Source: Chitinophagales bacterium (GTDB lineage: Bacteria; Bacteroidota; Bacteroidia; Chitinophagales; UBA2359). From it: a stretch of DNA of 64,000 nucleotides. The translations under genes and the position numbers were made by a program. Positions 27,997 to 35,858 of the stretch are shown in pieces. The stretch lies in NCBI GenBank assembly GCA_041392475.1, contig JAWKLZ010000003.1, positions 889,501 through 953,500 of the forward strand, given 5' to 3'. Below the pieces are notes generated by a model. It was not told the DNA's origin and made no database searches. It was given only the letters and a program-made list of their open reading frames with translations. How positions within the stretch are numbered: the first letter of the stretch is position 1; every line of letters begins with the position of its first letter.

Positions 27997-28782
27997 TTAT
28001 TCCGTAAAATTAACTGAAACCTCTCCCAATCCTTCAATCTCGGCTCTGAAAGAATCGCCCGCCGATATGGGAATCATCGGCCCCAATGCGCCCGTCAATA
28101 CTACATCACCTGCCCGCATGGGCTTACCCAATCTCGCCATCGTTTTTGCCAGCCAAAGCAGGGCATTGATAGGAGAACCGAGACAATCTCCCCCTTTTCC
28201 CTGCGAAACAATTTCACCATTTCGGTACATCACCATTTTGCAGCCGATCATGTCTAAATTTTCCAAACGAGCGGGTTGATGCCCTACCACAAAATGACTC
28301 GCCGAAGCATTGTCTGCAATGGTATCAGTGATGCGAATATCCCAGCCTTCAATGCGACTACCCACGATTTCGATGGAAGCAAGGGCGTAGTCAATCGCTG
28401 AAATGACATCAATGGAAGTGAGCGAAGTTGAGGTCAAATCTTTGCCCAACACAAAGGCGATTTCTGCTTCGGCTTTGGGCTGCATGATTTCTTTGACCGA
28501 AATTTCGCCATTGTTCCACACTTCTTTGTCACTCCAAAGCATCCCAAAATCGGGCTGATTGATGCCAAAATGCTGCTGCACAACGGGCGAGGTCAAGCCA
28601 ATTTTGCTGCCCACGATTCTTGCCCCTTCTGCCATTCGCAAGGCGGTGTTGATTTCTTGAACGGCATAAGCCTTTGTCAAATCCGTTTCTCCAATGAGAT
28701 CACGAATGGGTTTGCAGGTGAGTCCTTTTTGAGCGGCTTCACGCAGGCGTTTTGCAGCCGCTTCAATATTTTTATTTGCCAT
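27997..28782 (-). CDS. mhpD: 2-keto-4-pentenoate hydratase
   Basis: The 261-residue product closely follows MhpD/DmpE: the IGLTSPVVQQHFGINQPDFG block, metal ligands in KAEAEIAFVLGKDL, and the GALGPMIPISAGD end. It adds water to 2-hydroxypenta-2,4-dienoate to give 4-hydroxy-2-oxovalerate. The related decarboxylase (DmpH) is the main alternative; the overall match and the aldolase-dehydrogenase context favour the hydratase. It is the first gene of the mhpD-mhpF-mhpE operon. No ring-cleaving dioxygenase gene lies nearby. Confidence 0.9.
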   Translation of the reverse strand: MANKNIEAAAKRLREAAQKGLTCKPIRDLIGETDLTKAYAVQEINTALRMAEGARIVGSKIGLTSPVVQQHFGINQPDFGMLWSDKEVWNNGEISVKEIMQPKAEAEIAFVLGKDLTSTSLTSIDVISAIDYALASIEIVGSRIEGWDIRITDTIADNASASHFVVGHQPARLENLDMIGCKMVMYRNGEIVSQGKGGDCLGSPINALLWLAKTMARLGKPMRAGDVVLTGALGPMIPISAGDSFRAEIEGLGEVSVNFTE

Positions 28783-29018
28783 GATGGTAGCTTGTTGATT
28801 TTATTTCATTTGTGTTTTCTACACCTCAAAAGATTGGTAAATACAGGTTTTACTTTAGTTGGGGAAAAATATAAAAAAAAATCGGAAAACGAAACAGGTT
28901 CATCGACTTGTAGCTCTATTTACTTGTCCAAAGTCTAACTAAACAATAGTTTGTGATAAATTTACACATATATAACTTGGGTTAAAAAATTCCGTTTACC
29001 GATAACAAATTTATTAAA

Positions 29019-30515
29019 TTATTGGTCTTCCCACTTCATGCAGCGTATCACTGCCTTTTGCCAACCTTTGTAGAGTTTTTCACGTTGTTCGGATTCCATT
29101 GAAGGTTCAAAAGAAGCGTCTAACTCTTGATTGTTGACCAATTCCTCTTTTTTGTAAAAACCAACAGCTATTCCTGCAAGGTAAGCAGCTCCCAAAGCAG
29201 TGGTTTCTATTACTTTGGGGCGTTTGACAGGCACATTCAAAATATCTGCTTGAAACTGCATCAACAAAGAATTTGCAGCAGCACCTCCATCTACTTTCAA
29301 GGCAGAAAGCTGGATGCCAGCATCTTTTTCCATTGCATCCAAAACATCCCGAGTTTGGTAGGCCAAAGACTCTAAAGTAGCACGTATGAGATGTTCTTTT
29401 CCTGTGCCACGGGTCAAACCAAAAATTGCTCCTCTTGCATACATATCCCAATAAGGTGCACCCAAGCCTGCAAAAGCGGGTACGACATATACACCGTCTG
29501 TATGCTCCACTTTGTTGGCATAAAATTCAGAATCACCTGCTTGGTCAAGTATTTTTAGACCATCTCTCAACCACTGAATCGCTGCTCCTGCAATAAATAC
29601 ACTGCCTTCCAAGGCATATTCAACTTTCCTGTTGATACCCCAAGCCAACGTGGTAAGTAAACCAGATTTGGATTCAATCATTTTCGTACCTGTGTTCATC
29701 AACATAAAACAGCCTGTCCCATACGTATTTTTTGCCATGCCTGCTTCAAAGCACGTTTGTCCAAACAAAGCCGCTTGTTGGTCGCCCGCTACTCCGCCAA
29801 TGGGAATAGATACTCCACCGAAAAAAGAAGCCTTGGTTTCACCAAAATCACCACTCGAATCTCGAACTTCGGGCAGTAGTGATTTGGGAATGTCCAATTC
29901 TGAAAGCATTTGATCATCCCACTTCAATTCACGAATATTGTAGAGTAGGGTGCGGGAAGCATTGCTGTAATCCGTAGCATGAACTTTGCCGTTGGTTAGT
30001 TTCCAAATCAACCAAGTGTCCATTGTGCCAAACAATAAATCACCATTTTCTGCTTTTGCCCTTGCATCGGGAACATTGTCCAAAAGCCATTTTACTTTTG
30101 TACCTGAAAAATAAGCATCTATCACCAATCCTGTATTGGAGCGAACATAGTTCTCCAATCCTTTTTCCTTCAATGTATCACAGATAGAAGCTGTTCGACG
30201 GTCTTGCCATACAATTGCATTATGGATAGGTTCTCCTGTATTTTTGTTCCATATCAGCGTTGTTTCTCTTTGATTGGTGATGCCGATCGCTGCAATTTCG
30301 GTAGGAGAGAGGTGATTGCTTTTTAGAACATTTTGAGCAACACTCAGCTGGGTTTCCCAAATAGTCATGGCATCGTGTTCAACCCAACTAGGTTTGGGAT
30401 ATATTTGAGGAAACTCTTTTTGAGAAACAGCAACAATGTTGCCTTTTTTATCGAAAATAATGGCTCTGCAGCTAGTTGTGCCTTGGTCAAGCGAAAGAAT
30501 GTATTTTTTTGACAT
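29019..30515 (-). CDS. glpK: Glycerol kinase
   Basis: The start is the ATG at 30515 (MSKKYILSLDQGTTSCRAII); the upstream 13 codons of open frame look like leader. The product is 498 residues, the usual size. Both sugar-kinase blocks are present (LDQGTTSCRAIIFD and the VDGGAAANSLLMQFQADI block). It phosphorylates glycerol to glycerol 3-phosphate with ATP. No glycerol facilitator or dehydrogenase gene is adjacent. About 236 bases separate it from mhpD on the same strand, so it is probably a separate unit. Confidence 0.96.
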   Translation of the reverse strand: MSKKYILSLDQGTTSCRAIIFDKKGNIVAVSQKEFPQIYPKPSWVEHDAMTIWETQLSVAQNVLKSNHLSPTEIAAIGITNQRETTLIWNKNTGEPIHNAIVWQDRRTASICDTLKEKGLENYVRSNTGLVIDAYFSGTKVKWLLDNVPDARAKAENGDLLFGTMDTWLIWKLTNGKVHATDYSNASRTLLYNIRELKWDDQMLSELDIPKSLLPEVRDSSGDFGETKASFFGGVSIPIGGVAGDQQAALFGQTCFEAGMAKNTYGTGCFMLMNTGTKMIESKSGLLTTLAWGINRKVEYALEGSVFIAGAAIQWLRDGLKILDQAGDSEFYANKVEHTDGVYVVPAFAGLGAPYWDMYARGAIFGLTRGTGKEHLIRATLESLAYQTRDVLDAMEKDAGIQLSALKVDGGAAANSLLMQFQADILNVPVKRPKVIETTALGAAYLAGIAVGFYKKEELVNNQELDASFEPSMESEQREKLYKGWQKAVIRCMKWEDQ

Positions 30516-30710
30516 GAGAAGTAAATAATTGAAAATCAAAATAAAAATAAGCAAAAAGGATTATTGTTAAGGATTTAGTGCATCAACAATACTGTTTTTT
30601 GCTGTAAAGTAACAAGTAAAACTGCAATTTTTTTTCAAAATAACTTTTATATTAAGCAAAAATATAGTAGCTTTATCGTGTTCCAATTATTTAACCAAAA
30701 ATTGAAGAGT

Positions 30711-30986
30711 ATGGAAATCTCAGGTATGAACATCACATTTAATGAGTTGAGAAAAATCAAAGATAGTTTGCCCGATGGTAGCATTCATCAAATTGCAGAA
30801 ACGCTCGATGTGTCTGTAGAAACAGTTAGAAATTATTTTGGTGGATACAATTACCAAGAAGGACAAGTCGTAGGGGTTCATTTTGAACCAGGTCCTGATG
30901 GAGGTATTGTTCATTTAGATGATACCCGCATTATCGAAATGGCACAGAAAATCATTGAAGAGCAGGAAGTTGAAGTTGAAGAGTAA
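30711..30986 (+). CDS. Small helix-turn-helix DNA-binding protein
   Basis: The ATG at 30711 is preferred over a GTG at 30678. The 91-residue product holds an HTH-like segment, SIHQIAETLDVSVETVRNYFGG (seen across about residues 27-48), followed by a conserved Gly-Pro-rich turn and an acidic C-terminal tail. Such short proteins are widespread and conserved in Bacteroidota and are annotated as DNA-binding, but their targets are not known. It is transcribed alone and ends at a strong terminator. Confidence 0.75.
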   Translation: MEISGMNITFNELRKIKDSLPDGSIHQIAETLDVSVETVRNYFGGYNYQEGQVVGVHFEPGPDGGIVHLDDTRIIEMAQKIIEEQEVEVEE

Positions 30987-31020
30987 TTTAGTTTTTTACT
31001 ACTATTCACTTTGTTTAAAG

Positions 31021-31074
31021 TCCTTCATACACTTATAGTAAACTATTTTACAAGTGTATGAAGGATTTTTTTTT
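31021..31074 (+). terminator. Strong rho-independent terminator
   Basis: TCCTTCATACACTT and its exact complement AAGTGTATGAAGGA form a 14-bp stem around a 17-base loop, followed by nine T. Confidence 0.92.
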
Positions 31075-31604
31075 TGTATATAGATTGAATAAATAAGTGG
31101 AAGCAGTACAGCTTGTACTAAAAGTTAAGTGGCAACTTAAAAGATTGTTCTACTCAAAATCATACATCATGTAATCTTAAATTTACCTGATAATGTGTAA
31201 AAAAATGGTTTTTTAAATAGGATGGATGTATGAATACTAAAGAGCTGCCAGTTATTTAATTTTTGTTGTAATAGGGATTCTTTAGTGGGAGTTCTTAAGG
31301 AAAAGAGGAGGAGAATATTAAAATTAGGGTGGTCTATAAAAGAACATAGCACCCCACAAGGAAGTGCTATGCCTAAAACCCTAATTGTTTAACCCTAAAA
31401 ACCTAAAGCCATGAAAAAGCAATGTAAATATAAAACTATTTTGTTGGTTTGACCAAAAAAAAAAGTAAAAAAACTCTCAATAAGATTGATTTGACAATTT
31501 AATTGATTCTAAATAATTCATTTTTAGAGATATGTGTGAAAAGAATAAAGTGAGTTTTTTTAAAAAAATAGAAAACAGCGTAATTATTTTTAAAAACTCT
31601 TTGT
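31066..31604. other. Intergenic region holding an orphan leader and a 13-codon reading frame
   Basis: This 539-base gap has no full gene. At 31346-31371 CATAGCAC and GTGCTATG pair as an 8-bp stem. It is followed by AACCCTAA-type repeats (31376-31411) and an ATG at 31411 that opens 13 codons (MKKQCKYKTILLV, stop at 31450-31452). The peptide looks like the first part of a signal peptide, so this may be the leader and start of a lost exported protein, or a short leader peptide. The rest is AT-rich without visible signals. Confidence 0.55.
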
Positions 31605-32183
31605 TTAACGATAAAGGTTCATTTTATCAACATATTCGAGGACAGTTTCAGGAACCATATAGCGAATAGATTTTCCTTGTTTTAAGAGTTCTCTAATATA
31701 AGTAGCCGAAATTTCAATTTTCGGCACGTATAACCGATGAACTTTGGGATGGTCTATATACAACTCATTTTCATATCCCGGACGGGGGTAAACAATCAAT
31801 TGATACTGCTCCAATATTTTTTCGTAGTTTTTCCATTTGTGGAAATTCGTCAAGTTATCTTCTCCCATGATTAAGTGAAAATTCGAGGCGGGATATTTTT
31901 CACTCAAATAAGCCAGTGTATCAATGGTATAGGAGGGTATAGGTAGATTGAATTCGATGGTTGAGGGTTTTATCTGCGTATTTCCCTCTAATGCAAGGTT
32001 TACCAAGTGCAAACGATCGTATTGGTTTAACAAAGATTGCTTTTGTTTGAAGGGATTTTGAGGCGAAACGACTAGCCAAACTTGATCTATATCGTCTAAA
32101 TTGACCACTGTTTCTGCAATGATGAGATGTCCTACGTGAATAGGATTGAAAGAACCAAAAAATAAACCGATGTTTTTGGACAT
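31605..32183 (-). CDS. nadD: Nicotinate-nucleotide adenylyltransferase
   Basis: The ATG at 32183 begins MSKNIGLFFGSFNPIHVGHL, the start of the nucleotidyltransferase fold with its GSFNPIHxGH motif; the longer frame adds 13 unlikely residues. The product is 192 residues, normal for NadD. The late EISATYIRELLKQGKSIRYMVP block holds the ISxTxIR motif. It adenylates nicotinate mononucleotide in NAD synthesis. The gene is divergent from thyA, with a palindromic promoter element in the 122 bases between them. Confidence 0.94.
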   Translation of the reverse strand: MSKNIGLFFGSFNPIHVGHLIIAETVVNLDDIDQVWLVVSPQNPFKQKQSLLNQYDRLHLVNLALEGNTQIKPSTIEFNLPIPSYTIDTLAYLSEKYPASNFHLIMGEDNLTNFHKWKNYEKILEQYQLIVYPRPGYENELYIDHPKVHRLYVPKIEISATYIRELLKQGKSIRYMVPETVLEYVDKMNLYR

Positions 32184-32222
32184 TGTTGTTGAATTGCTTT
32201 GTGAATTATGTGCAAGCTTCAA

Positions 32223-32260
32223 TTTGAAGTTTGGAATGAATCCTTACTTTTGCAAAAGTA
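32223..32260. promoter_or_regulatory. Promoter for thyA with palindromic -7 box (possible divergent promoter)
   Basis: TTTG at 32223-32226, an 18-base spacer and TACTTTTG at 32245-32252 match the Bacteroidota housekeeping pattern for thyA. The -7 box is half of a perfect 16-base palindrome (32245-32260), so the same TACTTTTG also faces nadD; no clear -33 TTTG is seen on that side. Confidence 0.6.
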
Positions 32261-32305
32261 ATCATTTCAGTAATTGAACAATAAAGCAATCCAACAATTT
32301 GAACC

Positions 32306-33100
32306 ATGCAACAATACTTTGATTTACTTCAAAAGATTATAGCCAAAGGCAATTTTAAAGAAGACCGAACTGGCACAGGCACATTGAGTATTTTTGGCCA
32401 TCAGATGCGCTTCAATTTGCAAGAGGGTTTTCCGCTCGTGACGACTCGTAAAATTCACACACGCTCGCTCATTTATGAATTGTTGTGGTTTTTGAAGGGT
32501 GATACGAATATTCAATACCTCAATGACCATAAAGTACGAATTTGGGATGAATGGGCAGATGAAAACGGTGATTTGGGTCCCATATATGGCTCACAATGGC
32601 GGTCATGGAATGGTGGGAACGGGGAAACTGTGGATCAGATAAGCCAATTGATGCAAGACCTAAAAGAGAAACCACATTCTCGTAGGCTGATTGTCAGTGC
32701 TTGGAATGTGGCAGATTTACCCAAAATGGCATTGGTGCCCTGCCATAGCCTTTTTCAGTTTTATGTCAATGATGGAAAAATATCCTGCCAACTCTACCAA
32801 CGTTCTGCTGATGTGCCAATTGGAATTCCCTACAACATTGCGAGTTATGCGCTGCTGTTGTCCATGATTGCCCAACAAACGGGATTGCAGCCTTACGAGT
32901 TTATTCATACGATTGGCGATGCTCATATCTATGTGAATCAAATGGAAGGAATTGAAGAGCAGTTGAAAAGAGAGATGCGAGCTTTGCCGCAATTGAAGAT
33001 TCGAGAAGGTGTTGCGTCTATTTTTGATTATGATTATGAGGATTTTACCATCGAAAATTACCATCCACATCCGCATATCAAAATGCCTGTGGCGGTTTAA
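32306..33100 (+). CDS. thyA: Thymidylate synthase
   Basis: The 264-residue product has the exact length of the E. coli enzyme. Conserved blocks are intact: FKEDRTGTGT, the Arg-binding RRLIVSAWN, the catalytic Cys in ALVPCHSLFQFYV, and the QRSADVPIGIPYNIASYALL dUMP/folate site. It methylates dUMP to dTMP using methylene-tetrahydrofolate. A Bacteroidota-type promoter lies 54 bases upstream and a terminator follows directly. Confidence 0.97.
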   Translation: MQQYFDLLQKIIAKGNFKEDRTGTGTLSIFGHQMRFNLQEGFPLVTTRKIHTRSLIYELLWFLKGDTNIQYLNDHKVRIWDEWADENGDLGPIYGSQWRSWNGGNGETVDQISQLMQDLKEKPHSRRLIVSAWNVADLPKMALVPCHSLFQFYVNDGKISCQLYQRSADVPIGIPYNIASYALLLSMIAQQTGLQPYEFIHTIGDAHIYVNQMEGIEEQLKREMRALPQLKIREGVASIFDYDYEDFTIENYHPHPHIKMPVAV

Positions 33101-33103
33101 CGC

Positions 33104-33140
33104 AAAAAAGCACAACAGATAAAAATTTGTTGTGCTTTTT
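33104..33140. terminator. Rho-independent terminator after thyA
   Basis: AAAAGCACAACA pairs with TGTTGTGCTTTT around a short AT loop, with a T-run on the + strand and an A-run that also serves the opposite strand (tRNA-Val). Confidence 0.85.
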
Positions 33141-33145
33141 ACTTG

Positions 33146-33220
33146 TGGGTCATACTGGATTCGAACCAGTGACCCCTGCCCTGTCAAGGCAGTGCTCTGA
33201 ACCAACTGAGCTAATGACCC
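33146..33220 (-). tRNA. tRNA-Val (anticodon GAC)
   Basis: The reverse strand folds as a 75-base cloverleaf: 7-bp acceptor stem GGGTCAT/ATGACCC with discriminator A, D arm AGCTCAGTTGGTTCAGAGC, anticodon stem CTGCC/GGCAG with loop TTGACAG (anticodon GAC), and T arm around GGTTCGAATCC. GAC reads GUC and GUU valine codons. The 3' CCA is not encoded. Confidence 0.95.
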
Positions 33221-33445
33221 TTAGTAAAAATGTTTATTCCTAAAGAATAGGAAAACCATTTTTATTTTTGGAATGGGTCGCAAATGTAGCTTATTTCTTT
33301 GATTCTGCAAAAAAAATAGGCACTTCACAGAAGATTTTAGTAATAGAAAACTTTTGATTTCTAAGAATTAAAACTATAATGCATAAGTTGTGTTAAGAAT
33401 TAGCATAAAGAGCAATGATGCAACCTTCGACAATAAACTACTCTC

Positions 33446-33463
33446 TTTTTGACAAGTCAAAAA
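33446..33463. other. 18-base palindrome upstream of hemolysin III-type gene
   Basis: TTTTTGAC-AA-GTCAAAAA is a perfect palindrome 49 bases before the ATG at 33512. It could be an operator or a small hairpin; there is no further evidence. Confidence 0.4.
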
Positions 33464-33511
33464 AGTATAAGCCTTGGACAAAATTTTGTAATCTTCTTAA
33501 ACCTTAGTCCC

Positions 33512-34168
33512 ATGAAAACGCCCTTTTACAGCGAACTCGAAGAACGATTAAACTACATAACTCATGGCATTGGCGCAATCATCAGTTTGATAGGGTTTAT
33601 TGTGCTGATATATTTTGCTTTAGATTACAAAGATATGGGTGTATTGGCAGGTTTTGCGGTATTTGGATTGTGCATGATGTCCGTCTTTTTATCTTCTACT
33701 ATGTATCACTGGGTCGAACACATTGAGTGGAAAAAGACACTAAGAGTATTTGACCACATAGCGATTTTCCTAATGATTGCAGGCACATATACTCCTTATT
33801 TGCTCGGCAATATGCGAGAGGGTTGGGGGATACCTTTATTAGTGATTATTTGGAGTTTAGCGATTGGAGGCATTATCTTTAAATGGGTGATTCGCAATCA
33901 GCTATCCAAATATGAATTCTACAGTATTGCCTTTTACGCAGGTTTGGGTATGATGATTCTTTTTTTCATACAGCCTGTTATGGCCACCGTTGATTTTTGG
34001 GGTGTATTGTTGTTACTCATAGGAGGAGGGTTTTATCTTGTGGGTATCATTTTTTATGTGATTGACCGAATCCCTTTCAACCATGCTATTTGGCATTTAT
34101 TTGTCATTGCAGGAGCCGCTTGTCATTACTTTTCTATTTTGTACTATGTTCGTCCACCGATGATTTGA
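33512..34168 (+). CDS. Hemolysin III / PAQR family membrane protein
   Basis: The ATG at 33512 (MKTPFYSELEERLNYITHGIG) is chosen because the conserved Glu-rich N-terminus begins there. The 218-residue product has seven membrane segments. Conserved family residues are visible: NYITHGIGA, SSTMYHWVEH, FDHIAIFLMIAGTYTP and the late AIWHLFVIAGAACHYFSI. The His and Asp residues form the metal-binding core known from PAQR receptors. The bacterial role is not settled; membrane lipid or fluidity control is a common proposal. It converges on hemCD with 12 bases between the stops. Confidence 0.9.
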   Translation: MKTPFYSELEERLNYITHGIGAIISLIGFIVLIYFALDYKDMGVLAGFAVFGLCMMSVFLSSTMYHWVEHIEWKKTLRVFDHIAIFLMIAGTYTPYLLGNMREGWGIPLLVIIWSLAIGGIIFKWVIRNQLSKYEFYSIAFYAGLGMMILFFIQPVMATVDFWGVLLLLIGGGFYLVGIIFYVIDRIPFNHAIWHLFVIAGAACHYFSILYYVRPPMI

Positions 34169-34180
34169 TTAATTGAAAAT

Positions 34181-35749
34181 TTACCAACAACAATCCGCCA
34201 AGCTAACCTCATTAGGACTTGCAGCCAAGCGATAATTGGTATAACCCAATTTCTCCAATGCCTTACCCGTAGTATTACCGATAGCCACAATGATTTGATG
34301 TGTTTCGATTGTGTGTTTTTTACAAAAAGTCTGCACATTCATTGGGCTGGTAAACACCAAAATATCGCAAACTGGGATGTCAAAAGCAGATTTTATTTGA
34401 TTACTATATACCACAAGGTCTTGCACTTTAATCTTGTCAAAATCCCGCTCCAATATTTTCTGAACCCCCCTCAAGCTTTTTTCAGCAATTGGGAAAACCA
34501 CTTTCTTACCCCTTGCTATTTTTCCAAAATCCTCTGCAACCGCAGCCGTATCGTTTTCTCCCCCCACAAAACTTGCTTTGAAATTGTAGGCTTGTAATGC
34601 CTTTGCAGTACCTTCTCCCAAAGCAGCTACTCGGAATCGTTCTGGTAGGAAAGGATTTTGTTCAAAAAAGAATTGTACGCCTCGTTTGCTCGTAAAAAAT
34701 AGCCAATCCGCTTCAATGTTTTTATCAAAAGCTACACCATTAAAGTCAATCAAAGAGAAAGCATTAACATCATAGCCATTGTTGGACATAGCTTTGTAGA
34801 AATAACTATCTTTTGTCAAATCACGAGAAATAAATATTTTTTTTGGAGTTTTTTCTTCCAGCCCGTTCAGTAGTTTTTTTATCAAATCAGCTTGATTTTT
34901 ACCTTCCGCAAAAATTCTTTTTGGGAAATCCTGCCAATTTTTAGCCGAAGTTGCCCAAACTTGAAAGTGATTTTGGGAAGGTAAAAACCGACAAAAGACA
35001 CCAATCGGTTGGTGACAACCGCCCCCTAATTGATTCAAAATCGTACGTTCTACTGCAATGGATTTTTCGATTATAGGATCGTGAATGTGTTGCAAAATAG
35101 CCCGAATCTCTGCATCTTCTTCACGGGTTTGAAATGCCAATACGCCCTGCGAAGCGGCAGGAATCATCTGTTGAGGCGTAAAAATAAGTTGGTGATAATC
35201 GCCTAAGTCCAACTCCAATCGCTCCAAACCTGCGGCGGCTAAGACAATAGCATCGTATGCTCCCTCTAGTTTTTTTACCCTTGTTGGGACATTTCCTCGA
35301 ATATCAAGAATTTGCAGGTCAGGCCTTTGTGCCAACAACTGAGATTTTCGACGAGCCGAAGAAGTACCTACAACTGCATTCTCTTTGAGTTGGAATGGGA
35401 GGGAAGGACGAAGTGCATCTGGGTGAATTACCAAACAATCGAAAGGATTGGCACGATATGAATTGGCTGCAATTACCAAACCTTCAGGACTTTCAGTCGG
35501 TAAGTCTTTGTAAGAATGAACCGCCAAATCAATAGAACCTGCCAATAGTTCGGCTTCAATTTCTGTGGTAAAAAAGCCTTTGCCTTCTATCTTGTCAAAA
35601 CTCAAATGTTGGATTTGATCGCCTTTGGTTTTGATGATCTTCAATATTACCTCATGTCCCAATTGCTGCAATTGGTCTTGAGTGAAATAGGCTTGCCACA
35701 AAGCCAATTCACTGCCACGAGTACCGATAACAATTTTCTTTTTCATCAT
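34181..35749 (-). CDS. hemC-hemD: Fused hydroxymethylbilane synthase / uroporphyrinogen-III synthase
   Basis: The 522-residue product joins two successive haem-pathway enzymes. Residues 1-300 are HemC: IVIGTRGSELALWQ, the AVHSYKDLP block, RRKSQLLAQRPDL, DIRGNVPTRVKKL, and GGGCHQPIG with the cofactor-binding Cys at about 245. From about 300 to the end is HemD: SRDLTKDS, LFFTSKRGVQFF, ALGEGTAKAL and the late VFTSPMNVQTF and AIGNTTGKAL blocks. The frame is unbroken across the join. The start is ATG 35749 or 35746; the open frame begins two codons earlier. A promoter box lies almost on top of the start codon. Such fusions are known in Leptospira; most Bacteroidota have separate genes. Confidence 0.93.
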   Translation of the reverse strand: MMKKKIVIGTRGSELALWQAYFTQDQLQQLGHEVILKIIKTKGDQIQHLSFDKIEGKGFFTTEIEAELLAGSIDLAVHSYKDLPTESPEGLVIAANSYRANPFDCLVIHPDALRPSLPFQLKENAVVGTSSARRKSQLLAQRPDLQILDIRGNVPTRVKKLEGAYDAIVLAAAGLERLELDLGDYHQLIFTPQQMIPAASQGVLAFQTREEDAEIRAILQHIHDPIIEKSIAVERTILNQLGGGCHQPIGVFCRFLPSQNHFQVWATSAKNWQDFPKRIFAEGKNQADLIKKLLNGLEEKTPKKIFISRDLTKDSYFYKAMSNNGYDVNAFSLIDFNGVAFDKNIEADWLFFTSKRGVQFFFEQNPFLPERFRVAALGEGTAKALQAYNFKASFVGGENDTAAVAEDFGKIARGKKVVFPIAEKSLRGVQKILERDFDKIKVQDLVVYSNQIKSAFDIPVCDILVFTSPMNVQTFCKKHTIETHQIIVAIGNTTGKALEKLGYTNYRLAASPNEVSLADCCW

Positions 35750-35752
35750 CGG

Positions 35753-35784
35753 CAAAGCTACCTATTTTGATAGAGTGTGGCAAA
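35753..35784 (-). promoter_or_regulatory. Promoter of hemCD abutting the start codon
   Basis: On the reverse strand TTTG (35784-35781), a 20-base spacer and TAGCTTTG (35760-35753) match the Bacteroidota consensus closely. The -7 box ends four bases before the ATG at 35749, which implies a leaderless or nearly leaderless transcript if this promoter is used. Confidence 0.55.
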
Positions 35785-35858
35785 ACATTTAGTGCCTGAT
35801 TGGGTTTTTTACTAGTATCTTTATCTAAATTTTTATCTATACCAAGATATTTTCTTCT

